64,000 bases of DNA from Stutzerimonas kunmingensis (GCF_002929225.1 NZ_PISM01000014.1:434001-498000), one strand, 5' to 3'. Shown: positions 52,168 through 63,801, numbered from the stretch's first letter. A program made the numbers and translations. Notes: generated by a model not told the origin, from the sequence alone.

Positions 52168-52517
52168 GTTCAGAAGAGCAACGTATCCGCGAGTTCGCTT
52201 ATCAGATCTGGCAATCCGAGGGTTGCCCGGAAGGGGAAGATGAGCGCCATTGGGCAATGGCGCGCAAGCTGGTCGAGGCCGAATACGGCGCTGCCGATGC
52301 CAAGCCTGCCAGCCGCCCACGCAAGACCGCCACCAAACCCACCGATGCCACACCCAAAGCCAAGAGCAAGACCAAGGACGTTAAGGATGCGAAGGACGCA
52401 CCGGCGGCCAAGCCCCGCGCGAGCCGTGCTGCACCCAAGGCTGGCACCGATGCCAAGGCCGGCACCCCCGAAACCATCAAGAAAACACGCACCTCGCGGG
52501 CAAAGAAGGAAAGCTGA
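52164..52517 (+). CDS. DUF2934 protein with a histone-like basic tail
   Basis: 117 residues. The first ~45 are the DUF2934 module (RIREFAYQIWQSEGCPEG then HWAMARKLVEAE). The remaining ~70 are almost only Lys, Ala, Pro, Thr and Ser, in repeats such as KPTDATPKAKSKTKD, similar to the tails of H1-like or AlgP-type proteins. Function unknown; the tail could bind nucleic acid or polyanions. Start overlaps the treY stop, so it is co-translated in the trehalose/glycogen operon. Confidence 0.85.
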   Translation: MSSEEQRIREFAYQIWQSEGCPEGEDERHWAMARKLVEAEYGAADAKPASRPRKTATKPTDATPKAKSKTKDVKDAKDAPAAKPRASRAAPKAGTDAKAGTPETIKKTRTSRAKKES

Positions 52518-52615
52518 CCGGCGGCAGGCATCTTGTCGGCGTGGGATCGGTCGAATGATCGTTCGCGCCGACACCCGCCTCGGCACGCCATCCGGAATCC
52601 GCCTTTGGAGATTTC

Positions 52616-54766
<2,151 letters not shown>

Positions 54767-54956
54767 GCCGGCGCCGGGCGCGCGGATGAGCGGGTTCGTC
54801 AGCCCGCTCGACGTTCCGCGCGTCACTGGCTGAACCGACTTCACGACGTATGGCAGTGAACCTGTGGCCGCCTCGCACCCTCGAACGCCGTGGCGACCAC
54901 CCGATTCACCTGCCAGAGGCAGGCGAACAGTCCTTTTCGTGACGGATCACAGGCCC

Positions 54957-55826
54957 ATGTACGCAATCCGACCCTTTGCCCTGGCGCTGCTGCTCGCGCT
55001 GGGCACCACCCTCGCACCGAGCGCCGCGACGGCCAGCAGCGCGGCGAAACCCATCGAAGTTCCGAGCAATCGCGCCGCCACGGTGCGCCTGCTGGTCAAC
55101 CCCACACGCTCCGGCAAGGTGCTGGATGTGCGCAACGAGCTGGACGTGCCGGTCGAAGCCACGCTGCGTCTGAGCCGGCTGGTCAATGTGGCCGGGCTGC
55201 GCGACGGTGTGATCCGCAAGACGGTGCCGCCGCGCAGCCAGTTGCGCGTGGCGACGCTGGTCAAGCGCCAGGTCGGCTATCCGCTGATGTACCGCCACAG
55301 TTTCAGCTACGGAATGATCTATGCGCCCGATCCGGCGCGGCGCATGGCCGGCGGCCACGTCGGCGGGCACGCCTATGCCCTGCCCTGGAAAGGCGGGCCG
55401 TTCCGCATCTCCCAGGGCGCCGGCGGCGACTACAGCCACAACACCACCAAGGGCCGCTACGCGGTGGATATCGCCATGCCGGTGGGCACACCGATCGTAG
55501 CGGCGCGCGCCGGAACGGTGGTGAAGGTGCGTGATGGTCAGCGCGGACGTTTTCCCGATCCGGCCGGCAACTACGTGCGCATCGAGCATGCCGACGGCAC
55601 CCACAGCGCCTACCTGCACCTGCGCCGTGGCTCGTTGCAGGTGCGCCCCGGTCAGCAGGTCAAGGTCGGCACTCGCCTGGGCGACTCCGGCAACACCGGG
55701 CGCAGCACCGGGCCGCACCTGCACTTCGTGGTGCAGAAAAAAATCGGGGACGAACTGGCGTCCATCCCCTTCCGTTTCGCCCAGCCGGTCGATTCGCTGC
55801 CGAACTTCGCGATGAGCGAGCCGTAA
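54957..55826 (+). CDS. M23-family (LytM) periplasmic peptidase
   Basis: 289 residues from the ATG at 54957. A signal peptide ends near ATA (about 24). After a ~100-residue beta domain comes the LytM fold with zinc ligands: SHNTTKGRYAVDIAMPVGTP (H-x8-D form), then HLRRGS and PHLHFVV. Such enzymes cleave peptidoglycan cross-bridges or act as EnvC-like activators when degenerate; here the metal residues are present. It stands between glgX and convergent genes. Confidence 0.88.
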   Translation: MYAIRPFALALLLALGTTLAPSAATASSAAKPIEVPSNRAATVRLLVNPTRSGKVLDVRNELDVPVEATLRLSRLVNVAGLRDGVIRKTVPPRSQLRVATLVKRQVGYPLMYRHSFSYGMIYAPDPARRMAGGHVGGHAYALPWKGGPFRISQGAGGDYSHNTTKGRYAVDIAMPVGTPIVAARAGTVVKVRDGQRGRFPDPAGNYVRIEHADGTHSAYLHLRRGSLQVRPGQQVKVGTRLGDSGNTGRSTGPHLHFVVQKKIGDELASIPFRFAQPVDSLPNFAMSEP

Positions 55827-55829
55827 CGC

Positions 55830-56696
55830 TCACAGCATGCGTTGCAGCACACCGTCACGCCGAATGAGGTGATGCAGCAGCGCGATGCCGGCGTGGCCGA
55901 CCACCAGCAGCACGGTCAGCCAGGCGAGCGGCGAATGGATGCTGCCCAGCGACGCCGCCCAGGCGATTTCCGGCCCTTTCGCTGCCAGCTGCACGCCGAA
56001 CACCTCCAGCCCGTAGCCATTGCCGAGCATGAACAGGATGCCGCTGACCGGCAGCAACAGCATGCAGGCGTACAGCGCCAGATGGCCGCCCTTGACCAGC
56101 ACGGCCGTGGCTGGGTCCGGCAACGGACGTCGCCCGCGCTGAGCCGACGCCCAGACCACACGCAGCACCACCAGCACCAGCAACAAGGCGCCGATGGAGA
56201 TGTGCCAGGGCACCAGTGTCTGACCGATCCAGTGCTCGCCTTCGTCGATGCGGTCGCCGAGCTTGAGGAACTGCCAGACGATCAGTCCGGCCATCAGCCA
56301 ATGGAAGCCACGGCTGATCCTGCCGTAGCGTTCGCGCGTGTCATGCAGCCTGTTTCGCTCCTCGGCCGGTGCCGCGCCGGCGCCGGCGCCGGCATGCCAG
56401 GCGAACACCAGGGCCTCGCCGGACGCCATGCGCAGAAGATGCTCGGCGACCACCTGTTGCAGTTGCCGCAGCTGTGCGGGGTTAGCGGCGTGCAGGCGGA
56501 CCTCCAGGCCAGCCTCGGCGGCGCGCAAGCGACACTCGCCGATGCCGAGGGTGATCTCGCCGCCCTGCTCGTCGTGGCGCACCGGGAATTTGTGCGCCCA
56601 GTGCTTGCACAGCCGGTTGATCAGCCGCGACGGATTGGCGGTCGCCACCGTGGCGGCGCTGCTGCACGGGTAGTGCAGCTCAGGCGATGCTTTCAA
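55830..56696 (-). CDS. DUF2218-cytochrome b561 fusion protein
   Basis: 288 residues from a TTG at 56696, chosen for AAGGAGG five bases upstream; this lies inside the 3' end of the SDR gene (17-base overlap). The first ~100 residues are a complete DUF2218 domain (RLINRLCKHWAHKFPV ... GEALVFAWH), normally a separate protein. After an Ala/Gly linker comes a four-helix cytochrome b561 domain (RYGRISRGFHWLMAGLIVWQ, LVPWHISIG, GHAGIALLHHL) with the haem-ligating histidines. The b561 part moves electrons in the membrane; the DUF2218 part has no known function. The fusion links the two. Confidence 0.85.
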   Translation of the reverse strand: MKASPELHYPCSSAATVATANPSRLINRLCKHWAHKFPVRHDEQGGEITLGIGECRLRAAEAGLEVRLHAANPAQLRQLQQVVAEHLLRMASGEALVFAWHAGAGAGAAPAEERNRLHDTRERYGRISRGFHWLMAGLIVWQFLKLGDRIDEGEHWIGQTLVPWHISIGALLLVLVVLRVVWASAQRGRRPLPDPATAVLVKGGHLALYACMLLLPVSGILFMLGNGYGLEVFGVQLAAKGPEIAWAASLGSIHSPLAWLTVLLVVGHAGIALLHHLIRRDGVLQRML

Positions 56697-57474
56697 CGAT
56701 GCCTCCTTCGACACGCAGTGCCGCGCCGGTCGTCGCGCTCGCCTGCGGCGAGGCTGCATAGACGCACAGGTTGGCCACTTCCTCGGGCGTGGCAAAGCGC
56801 TTGAGCAGCGTCGAGGGGCGGTTTTCCTTGAGGAACAGCGCTTCCATCTCGCTCACCGACACGCCGCGCTCCTCGGCCATCGCCGCCATCATCGCCAGCG
56901 CGCCATGGGTGCGCGTCGGCCCCGGCAGGATGCTGTTGACGGTCACGCCGCTGCCGGCCAGTACCTTGGCCAGCCCGCGCGAGACGCCCTGCAGCGCGGC
57001 CTTGCTGACGCCGTAGTGGACCATTTCCGCCGGGATGTTCAGCGCCGATTCGCTGGAGATGAACTGGATGCGCCCCCAACCGCGCGCCTGCATGCCGCGG
57101 GCGTAATGCCGCGACAGGCGCACGCCGCTGAGCACGTTCACCTCGAATATCTGCTGCCACTCCTCGTCGCCGATCTCGAAGAACGGCCGGGCGCCGTAGA
57201 TGCCGAGGTTGTTGACCAGAATGTCCGCCTCCGGCTGGGCGGCGATCAGCGTCTGGCAGCCCGCCGCGGTGCCGGCATCGGCAACCACGCCGACGGCATC
57301 GGCGCGACCGCTGCTTTCACGCAGCTGTGCCAGCGCGGCATCCAGGCGCCCCTGCTCGCGGCCCACCAGCACCACGCTGGCGCCCGCCTTGGCCAGGCCG
57401 ATGGCGATGGCCAGGCCGATGCCGTCGGTTGAACCGGTGACGATGGCCTTCTTGCCCGATAGATCGATATGCAT
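56680..57474 (-). CDS. Short-chain dehydrogenase/reductase
   Basis: 264 residues from the ATG at 57474 (GGAG eight bases upstream). Cofactor motif TGSTDGIG, NNLG after the fourth strand, catalytic S (FISSESA) and Y-x3-K (YGVSKAA). A Rossmann-fold oxidoreductase using NAD(P)H; substrate unknown. Its 3' end overlaps the start of the b561 fusion and it lies 10 bases after the dioxygenase gene, so the three are one operon. Confidence 0.92.
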   Translation of the reverse strand: MHIDLSGKKAIVTGSTDGIGLAIAIGLAKAGASVVLVGREQGRLDAALAQLRESSGRADAVGVVADAGTAAGCQTLIAAQPEADILVNNLGIYGARPFFEIGDEEWQQIFEVNVLSGVRLSRHYARGMQARGWGRIQFISSESALNIPAEMVHYGVSKAALQGVSRGLAKVLAGSGVTVNSILPGPTRTHGALAMMAAMAEERGVSVSEMEALFLKENRPSTLLKRFATPEEVANLCVYAASPQASATTGAALRVEGGIVESIA

Positions 57475-57484
57475 TGCCTGCTCC

Positions 57485-58318
57485 TCAGTCGTCGTAACCA
57501 AAACCGTATGCGGATAGCTCGGTCTCCATGACCCGGTCGCCGAACAACTTGCGCCCGCTCGACTGCCCCGCCGCTCCGGCGGCGACCAGCAGCGGCAGCA
57601 GATGCTCCTCGGCGCGCGCCGGATGGCAGAGCCGCGCCGATGGCGCCTGCTCCCAGTGCTGCAACGCGAGATCGCGCTGTGCCGGTGCGGCTTCGACCGC
57701 AGCGCTCAGCCAGTGATCGAACTCGGCGGAAATCGGCGTGAAGCGCGCATCACCGTAACCACGCATGTTGTGAAAACTCATGCCACTGCCGACGATCAGC
57801 ACCCCGTCCTTGCGCAAGCCCTGCAAGGCACGACCGGCCTCGATATGTGCCTGCGGGTCGAGGTCGCTGCGCAACGAAAGCTGCACCACCGGGATATCCG
57901 CGTCGGGAAACATCAGCTTCAGCGGGATGAACATGCCGTGGTCGAAGCCGCGCTGTACGTCCTCATGGCCACCGAGCGAAGCGTCTTCGAGCAGACCGGC
58001 GATACGCGCAGCCAGCCGCGGCTCACCTGCAGCCGGATAGCGCAGCTCATAGGTGTGCGGTGGAAAGCCGTGATAGTCGTAGACCAATGCCGGCCGCGCA
58101 GCGCTGGTGACGCTGAACGTCGGCTGCAGCCAGTGCCCGGAAATCAGCACGATGGCCGTCGGTTTCGCCGGCAGTGTCGCGGCGATGCCCCTGAGGAAAT
58201 CAGCCATGGCGTTCCAGGCGGTCGGCGGGTTCCACTCCATGAAGAAGCAAGGCCCGGCGCCATGCGGCACGAACAGCGTCGGCATGGTTCGATCGGTAGC
58301 AGGATCACTGGCAATCAT
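57485..58318 (-). CDS. DODA-type extradiol aromatic ring-opening dioxygenase
   Basis: 277 residues from the ATG at 58318 (GGAG nine bases upstream). Class III extradiol features: PTLFVPHGAGPCF near the start (metal-ligand H), VLISGHW, and GFDHGMFIPLKLMFP, the signature of the 4,5-DOPA dioxygenase/YgiD family. It opens catechol-type rings with Fe(II) or acts on related quinols. Divergent from a LysR regulator that probably controls the operon. Confidence 0.92.
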   Translation of the reverse strand: MIASDPATDRTMPTLFVPHGAGPCFFMEWNPPTAWNAMADFLRGIAATLPAKPTAIVLISGHWLQPTFSVTSAARPALVYDYHGFPPHTYELRYPAAGEPRLAARIAGLLEDASLGGHEDVQRGFDHGMFIPLKLMFPDADIPVVQLSLRSDLDPQAHIEAGRALQGLRKDGVLIVGSGMSFHNMRGYGDARFTPISAEFDHWLSAAVEAAPAQRDLALQHWEQAPSARLCHPARAEEHLLPLLVAAGAAGQSSGRKLFGDRVMETELSAYGFGYDD

Positions 58319-58421
58319 CAGCGGACTCCGTGAAGGACGTGCGACAAAGCATGACCTACACTCAGCAGTGAGAGAACCTGCTAAAAGGCACACACAGTTT
58401 TAACCAAGAGTAGGAGCCGCG

Positions 58422-59342
58422 ATGCTCGACAGAATCACTGGCATGCGCATATTCGCCCGCGCTGCCACGGCAGGCAGCCTCTCGGCGGCGGCGCGCCATC
58501 TGGAAATGTCGCCAGCGATGGCCAGCAAGCATGTCGATGCGCTGGAGGCCCGTCTCGGGGTCAAGTTGTTCCACCGCAGCACCCGTCGCCTGAGCCTGAC
58601 CGAGGCCGGCAGCAACTATCTGGAGGCCTGCCGGCGCATCCTCCCGGAGATAGAGGAAGCCGAGGCCAGCGTTGCGTCGCAGCGGATCGAGGCCAACGGG
58701 CTGTTGCGCATGAATGTGCCGCTGACGTTCGGCACGCAATTCATCGCCCCGCTCATTCCGGAGTTCAGCCGTCGCCATCCCGCGGTGAAAGTGGAACTCG
58801 GCCTGACCGACAGCCGGATCGACCTGATCGATGGCGGCTGGGACATGGCCGTTCGCATTGGCAGGCTGCAGGACAGTCCCATGCAGGCCCGCCAGCTTGC
58901 CGATTCCCCATTGTTGGTCTGTGCCGCGCCGCGCTACCTGGATGAGCGAGGCGTGCCGCGCAGCGTCGCCGACCTGGGGCAGCACAACTGTCTCGGCTAC
59001 AGCCTGGCGAGCCTCGCCGCGGGCAAGGTCTGGCCGTTCGGTCGCAATGCCGAGGTGCGGATCGCAGTCAACGGCGACCTGGTCGCCAACAATGGGGAAG
59101 CCCTGGTGGCCGCCGCGGTCGGTGGACAGGGCGTGATCTACCAGCCGCAATTCATTGTCGCCAAGGCGTTGCGCAGCGGTGAACTGGTCGCCCTCGAGCT
59201 GGATCAGCCGTGCGTCGAGCTTGGTGGAATTCACGTCGTCTACCCGCCCGATAGACGTCCTCCGGCCAAGGTCCGGGTGATGATCGATTATCTGGTCGAC
59301 GCCTTTTCCGCTGACCTGCCGTGGAGCCTGTCGCCGGACTGA
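58422..59342 (+). CDS. LysR-family transcriptional regulator
   Basis: 306 residues. DNA-binding helix-turn-helix at residues ~5-60 (FARAATAGSLSAAARHLEMSPAMASKHVDALE), then an effector-binding domain. AGGAG precedes the ATG. About 100 bases separate it from the divergent dioxygenase-SDR-b561 operon, the standard layout for a local activator or repressor. Confidence 0.9.
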   Translation: MLDRITGMRIFARAATAGSLSAAARHLEMSPAMASKHVDALEARLGVKLFHRSTRRLSLTEAGSNYLEACRRILPEIEEAEASVASQRIEANGLLRMNVPLTFGTQFIAPLIPEFSRRHPAVKVELGLTDSRIDLIDGGWDMAVRIGRLQDSPMQARQLADSPLLVCAAPRYLDERGVPRSVADLGQHNCLGYSLASLAAGKVWPFGRNAEVRIAVNGDLVANNGEALVAAAVGGQGVIYQPQFIVAKALRSGELVALELDQPCVELGGIHVVYPPDRRPPAKVRVMIDYLVDAFSADLPWSLSPD

Positions 59343-59502
59343 ATCCGGTCCAGTACAGCCGCAAGACCGCGGTCCAGAGCGCAACCCGCACGCTAAAACT
59401 GCCACCACCGCGATAGAAAAGGTGAACCGCTACTGCGCGCAAAAGTCGGAACAGATGTGCGCATCGGCGATTGCGCACCTGTCTGGGCGAATTGGAGTGG
59501 TT

Positions 59503-59601
59503 ATGAAAGCGGTCAACCCCATCACCGGTGAAACGCCCTGCGTAGCAGCTACCGCCGCCAGTAATCCGGCAAGCGCCTCGTCTGTCCTGATTGCACGGTA
59601 G
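59503..59601 (+). CDS. Possible 32-residue peptide upstream of the DUF72 gene
   Basis: Starts MKAVNPITGETPCVAATAAS, with GGAG seven bases upstream, and ends nine bases before the DUF72 gene. No known family. It could be a leader peptide or a chance frame. Confidence 0.3.
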   Translation: MKAVNPITGETPCVAATAASNPASASSVLIAR

Positions 59602-59610
59602 GGCCCGTCC

Positions 59611-60528
59611 ATGGCGAACATTCATATCGGTATATCCGGCTGGCGTTATGCGCCCTGGCGCGGCGATTTCTACCCCAAGGGGCTGACGCAGAAGAAGGAA
59701 CTGCAGTTCGCCTCGCGCGCGGTGAGCAGCATCGAGATCAATGGCTCGTTCTATTCGCTGCAGACCCCGGAACGCTATGCCGACTGGTACGCCGATACGC
59801 CAAAGGGCTTCGTTTTCAGCATCAAGGGGCCGCGCTACATAACCCACGTGCGCCGTCTTAACGATGTGGAGAAACCGATCGCCAACTTCTTCGCTTCGGG
59901 AATCTTCCAGCTCAAGGAAAAACTCGGGCCGATCCTCTGGCAGTTCCCGCCTTCGTTCAAATTCGATGCGGAACTGTTCGAGACTTTTCTTCGCCAGCTG
60001 CCCCACGACACCGAAGCCGCGCTGGCCATCGCCAAAGGATGCGAGCCCCGCATGGAGGGGCGCAGCTACCTGTCCATCGACCGCAAGCGGCCGATGCGGC
60101 ATGCGGTGGAAATCCGCAACGCCAGTTTCGCCGCGCCCGAATTCATCGACCTGCTGCGCAAGTACCGGGTCGCGCTGGTGGTGGCCGACACCGCCGGCAA
60201 GTGGCCGCACCTAGAAGACCTCACCAGCGACTTCGTCTACATCCGCCTGCATGGCGCGGAGGAGCTCTATACCAGCGGTTACACCGATGCCGCGCTGGAC
60301 CACTGGTGCCAACGCATCCAGCGCTGGAGCGACGGCGACCAGCCCGATGACGCGCGACTGACCAGCCCGCGCAAGCCGCGGCCGCGCAAATCCCGCGCGG
60401 TGTACTGCTATTTCGACAACGACGTGAAGGTTCGCGCGCCCTATGACGCGCGGCAACTGCTGCGCCGGCTCGGCCTGGATGAACACCTGCAGGCCACGCC
60501 TGGCCAACTGGAAGGAGCAATGGTTTGA
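59611..60528 (+). CDS. DUF72 protein
   Basis: 305 residues with the TIM-barrel pattern of DUF72: IHIGISGWRYAPWRGDFYP at the start, EINGSFYSLQTPE, FSIKGPRYITH, and a C-terminal VYCYFDNDVKVRAPYDA. The family is widespread and of unknown biochemical function, often beside DNA or nucleotide-related genes. Its stop overlaps the TTG start of the next gene, making it first of a four-gene operon. Confidence 0.9.
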   Translation: MANIHIGISGWRYAPWRGDFYPKGLTQKKELQFASRAVSSIEINGSFYSLQTPERYADWYADTPKGFVFSIKGPRYITHVRRLNDVEKPIANFFASGIFQLKEKLGPILWQFPPSFKFDAELFETFLRQLPHDTEAALAIAKGCEPRMEGRSYLSIDRKRPMRHAVEIRNASFAAPEFIDLLRKYRVALVVADTAGKWPHLEDLTSDFVYIRLHGAEELYTSGYTDAALDHWCQRIQRWSDGDQPDDARLTSPRKPRPRKSRAVYCYFDNDVKVRAPYDARQLLRRLGLDEHLQATPGQLEGAMV

Positions 60529-61328
60529 CTCTGGACAAAAATCACCCGATCGAAAGCGCCGACCTCGATGCCCACATGGCGACAGCGGTCAATTCGATCC
60601 GCATTCTCACGGTCAATACGCACAAGGGCTTCACCGCACTCAACCGTCGCTTCATCCTTCCCGAGCTGCGTGAAGCGGTGCGCAGTGTCTCGGCGGATGT
60701 GGTGTTCCTGCAAGAAGTTCTCGGCACCCACGACAAGCACGCAATGCGCTTTCACAACTGGCCCTCCACGCCGCAGTACGAGTTCCTGGCCGATAGCATC
60801 TGGACCGATTTCGCCTACGGCCGCAACGCGGTTTACCCGGACGGCGACCATGGCAATGCCGTGCTGTCGAAGTTTCCGATCATCCGCTACGAGAACCTCG
60901 ACATTTCCATCGCCGGCCCGGAACGCCGCGGCCTATTGCATAGCGTGCTGCAGGTGCCGGGGCACGACGAGTTTCACGCGATCTGCGTACACCTTGGGCT
61001 GCGCGAGTCGCACCGTCAGCAGCAACTGGAACTGCTCTGCAACCTGCTCGACTCGCTGCCCGAAGGTGCGCCGGTGGTGGTCGCGGGAGACTTCAACGAC
61101 TGGCGACTCAAGGCCACCAGGACCCTGGACCGCTGTGCTGGCCTGCATGAGGTCTTCGCCGTTTCCCAGGGTCAGGTGGCGAAAACCTTCCCGGCACGCT
61201 GGCCGATGCTGCGCCTGGACCGCATCTATGTGCGCAATGCCAGCAGCCACGATGCGCGAATCCTCGGTAACAAACCCTGGACGCACTTGTCAGATCATCT
61301 GCCCCTAGCGGTGGAGATACATCTATGA
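60525..61328 (+). CDS. ybhP: Endonuclease/exonuclease/phosphatase family protein (YbhP-like)
   Basis: 267 residues from a TTG at 60525, with AAGGAG eight bases upstream; an ATG 12 codons further in is a fallback. EEP-fold motifs: RILTVNTHKGF, VVFLQEVLG (metal Glu), VVVAGDFNDWR, and a terminal SDHLPLAVEI with the catalytic histidine. YbhP is encoded with the cardiolipin synthase ClsB and YbhN, as here. It may act on a phospholipid head group or nucleic acid. Confidence 0.88.
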   Translation: MTLDKNHPIESADLDAHMATAVNSIRILTVNTHKGFTALNRRFILPELREAVRSVSADVVFLQEVLGTHDKHAMRFHNWPSTPQYEFLADSIWTDFAYGRNAVYPDGDHGNAVLSKFPIIRYENLDISIAGPERRGLLHSVLQVPGHDEFHAICVHLGLRESHRQQQLELLCNLLDSLPEGAPVVVAGDFNDWRLKATRTLDRCAGLHEVFAVSQGQVAKTFPARWPMLRLDRIYVRNASSHDARILGNKPWTHLSDHLPLAVEIHL

Positions 61329-62569
61329 GTTACCACTGGAGAGACGGGAATCGCCTTCAGTTACTGGAAAACGGCGAAGAGTTCTTTCCTCGAGTGTTCG
61401 AGGTCATCGCCCAGGCCAAGAAAGAAGTGCTGCTGGAAACCTTCATCCTGTTCCAGGACAAGGTAGGCGCGGAGCTGCAGAAAGCGCTGATCGCCGCCGC
61501 GGAAAACGGCGCCAGCGTCGATGTGACTGTGGACGGCTACGGCTCGGCGGACCTGTGCGGTGATTTCGTCACCGCCATGACCCGGGTCGGCGTGCGTATT
61601 CACATGTTCGATCCCGGCAAGCGCCTACTCGGCCGCCGGCTCAACGTGTTCCGGCGCATGCATCGCAAGATCGTCGTGGTCGATGGCGAGGTCGCCTTCA
61701 TCGGCGGCATCAACTTCTCCGCCGATCACCTGGGTGACTTCGGGCCGGCCGCCAAGCAGGACTATGCCCTGCAGGTGGAAGGTCCCGTGGTGCGTGATAT
61801 CCACCACTTCGCACTGGCGCAGATCGCACCGGACAAGCCGACCCATCGCTGGTGGCGGCGGCGCATGCGGCATCAGACGCCGGGTTACGGTGGCGTCAGC
61901 CGTGGCGAGGCGCGGGCGTTGTTCGTCATCCGCGACAACGACCAGCACCGCAACGACATCGAGCAGCACTACCTGCAAGCGATTCGAGATGCTCGCTCCA
62001 GGTTGTTGATTGCAAACGCCTATTTCTTCCCCGGTTATCGTGTGTTGCGGGAAATCCGCAACGCCGCGCGGCGCGGGGTGCGGGTGCGGCTGATCCTCCA
62101 GGGCGAGCCGGACATGCCCATCGCCAAGTTCGGCGCGCGCATGCTCTACAACTACCTGATGCGCGACGGCGTGGAGATCCACGAGTACTGCCGCCGCCCG
62201 CTGCATGGCAAGGTCGCGCTGGCCGACTACGAGTGGTCCACAGTCGGCTCGAGCAACCTCGATCCGCTGAGCCTGTCGCTCAATCTGGAGGCCAACCTGA
62301 TCATTCGTGATCATGTGTTCAACCGCCACCTGCACGAGCGCCTCGATCACCTGCTGCAGACCGACTGCCGGCGTATTCCGCTGGAGCGGATCGTCCGCGG
62401 ATTCTGGTGGCGTGCGCCGCTGGCCTTTCTGATCTTCCACTTCCTGCGGCACTTCCCGGGACTGGTCAGCCTGTTCCCCGAGCACAAGCCGCGCCTGGAG
62501 CTGATCGATCCGGACACCACCCGCCCACTCGATCCCGTGCCCTCCCCCCTGCAGCGAGACCACCAATGA
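61325..62569 (+). CDS. clsB: Cardiolipin synthase B (phospholipase D family)
   Basis: 414 residues with two HKD motifs: MHRKIVVVDGEVAFIGG near residue 113 and LHGKVALADYEWSTVGSSN near residue 294. There are no N-terminal membrane helices, as in ClsB rather than ClsA. It transfers phosphatidyl groups to form cardiolipin. Coupled to both neighbours by ATGA overlaps. Confidence 0.93.
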   Translation: MSYHWRDGNRLQLLENGEEFFPRVFEVIAQAKKEVLLETFILFQDKVGAELQKALIAAAENGASVDVTVDGYGSADLCGDFVTAMTRVGVRIHMFDPGKRLLGRRLNVFRRMHRKIVVVDGEVAFIGGINFSADHLGDFGPAAKQDYALQVEGPVVRDIHHFALAQIAPDKPTHRWWRRRMRHQTPGYGGVSRGEARALFVIRDNDQHRNDIEQHYLQAIRDARSRLLIANAYFFPGYRVLREIRNAARRGVRVRLILQGEPDMPIAKFGARMLYNYLMRDGVEIHEYCRRPLHGKVALADYEWSTVGSSNLDPLSLSLNLEANLIIRDHVFNRHLHERLDHLLQTDCRRIPLERIVRGFWWRAPLAFLIFHFLRHFPGLVSLFPEHKPRLELIDPDTTRPLDPVPSPLQRDHQ

Positions 62570-63573
62570 GCCAGACCAACCAGGCCGAGGCAAAAAGCGG
62601 CTGGCGCCGGCGCTGGCCACTGATCAAGAAGATCCTCACCTACGTCTTCTTCGCCCTGATCGTCGGCCTGCTGATCGGCCTTGCGCGCAACCTCGACTGG
62701 GCAGAGGTCTACAAGACCCTGCGCAACTACCAGGCGCAGACGCTGTGGATGGCCGGCGCGGCCGCGTTTGGAAGCTACCTTGTCTACTGCTTCTTCGACG
62801 TGCTCGGTAAAGGCTATGCACGGCATGACCTGCCGATCCGACAGATCCTGCCGGTCACCTTCGTCTGCTACGCCTTCAATCTCAACCTGAGCGCCTGGGT
62901 CGGCGGCATCGCCTTGCGTTTCCGACTGTATTCGCGCTTGGGCCTGAAGCCCTCGCAGATCACGCGGGTGTTCACCATGAGCGTCCTGACCAACTGGCTG
63001 GGTTATATGTGGCTGGCCGGAATGATCTTCGCCATGGGCTGGATCAAACCGCCGGCCAGCTGGGAAATCGGCTTCACCGCCCTGCGGGGACTTGGCGCTG
63101 GGCTGTTGGTCGCCTGCATGGTGTATCTATGGCTGTGCGGCTTCTCCAAGCGCCGCTCGTGGACCATACGCGGCCACGAGATTCAACTGCCTTCGCTGCG
63201 CCTGGCGCTGATCCAGCTGGTGCTGGGCGCGGCCAACTGGTCACTCATGGCGCTGGTGGTGTACTTCATGCTCTCCCAGAAGGCCGCCTACCCCGAAGTG
63301 CTGGGTATCCTGATGATCAGCAGCATTGCCGGCGTGGTCACCCACATCCCGGCCGGCCTCGGTGTCATCGAGGCGGTATTCGTGGCGATGCTCGCCGACG
63401 AGATGAGCAAAGGCGCCATCGTCGGCGGCCTGATCGGCTACCGGGTGATCTACTTCCTGATCCCGCTGCTGTTCGCCACCCTCGTCTATGTGGTGCTCGA
63501 AGCCCGGGCGAAGAAATTGCGCAGCAGCAACCAGGCCGGCGACCAGCAGACCGTCTCCCAGGAAACGGGCTGA
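62566..63573 (+). CDS. ybhN: YbhN-family polytopic membrane protein (UPF0104)
   Basis: 335 residues with about eight membrane helices and conserved family segments (NLNLSAWVGGIALRFRLYSRLGL; HIPAGLGVIEAVFV). The family is distantly related to the lysylphosphatidylglycerol synthetase membrane domain, suggesting lipid flipping or transport. Last gene of the DUF72-ybhP-clsB-ybhN operon; in E. coli ybhN, clsB and ybhP also sit together. Confidence 0.92.
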   Translation: MSQTNQAEAKSGWRRRWPLIKKILTYVFFALIVGLLIGLARNLDWAEVYKTLRNYQAQTLWMAGAAAFGSYLVYCFFDVLGKGYARHDLPIRQILPVTFVCYAFNLNLSAWVGGIALRFRLYSRLGLKPSQITRVFTMSVLTNWLGYMWLAGMIFAMGWIKPPASWEIGFTALRGLGAGLLVACMVYLWLCGFSKRRSWTIRGHEIQLPSLRLALIQLVLGAANWSLMALVVYFMLSQKAAYPEVLGILMISSIAGVVTHIPAGLGVIEAVFVAMLADEMSKGAIVGGLIGYRVIYFLIPLLFATLVYVVLEARAKKLRSSNQAGDQQTVSQETG

Positions 63574-63738
63574 GGGTCAGCGAAGCAATTTCCGGGAAGA
63601 CCGCGATTCGAGATGTGCTCCGTTCGCGGCCAGGGCCCGCTGCTACAAAGGCGGATACTTGAACGGAGCCACGGTGGCACTGCCTCACCGGTCGGTTCTG
63701 TCAGCAGCTCAATCCACGACATGCTCGACCGCGGCGTC

Positions 63739-63801
63739 CGTGGGAGCGGTCTTGACCGCGAGTAGGAGTCCGCAGCGCTTCCGCCAAGGTCGCTCCCGCA
63801 G
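63739..63801. repeat. REP-like inverted pair
   Basis: GGGAGCGGTCTTGACCGCGA (from 63742) and, inverted, CAAGGTCGCTCCCGC (63785-63799) match the style of Pseudomonas REP elements. The pair lies between two operon ends, their usual place. Confidence 0.6.
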
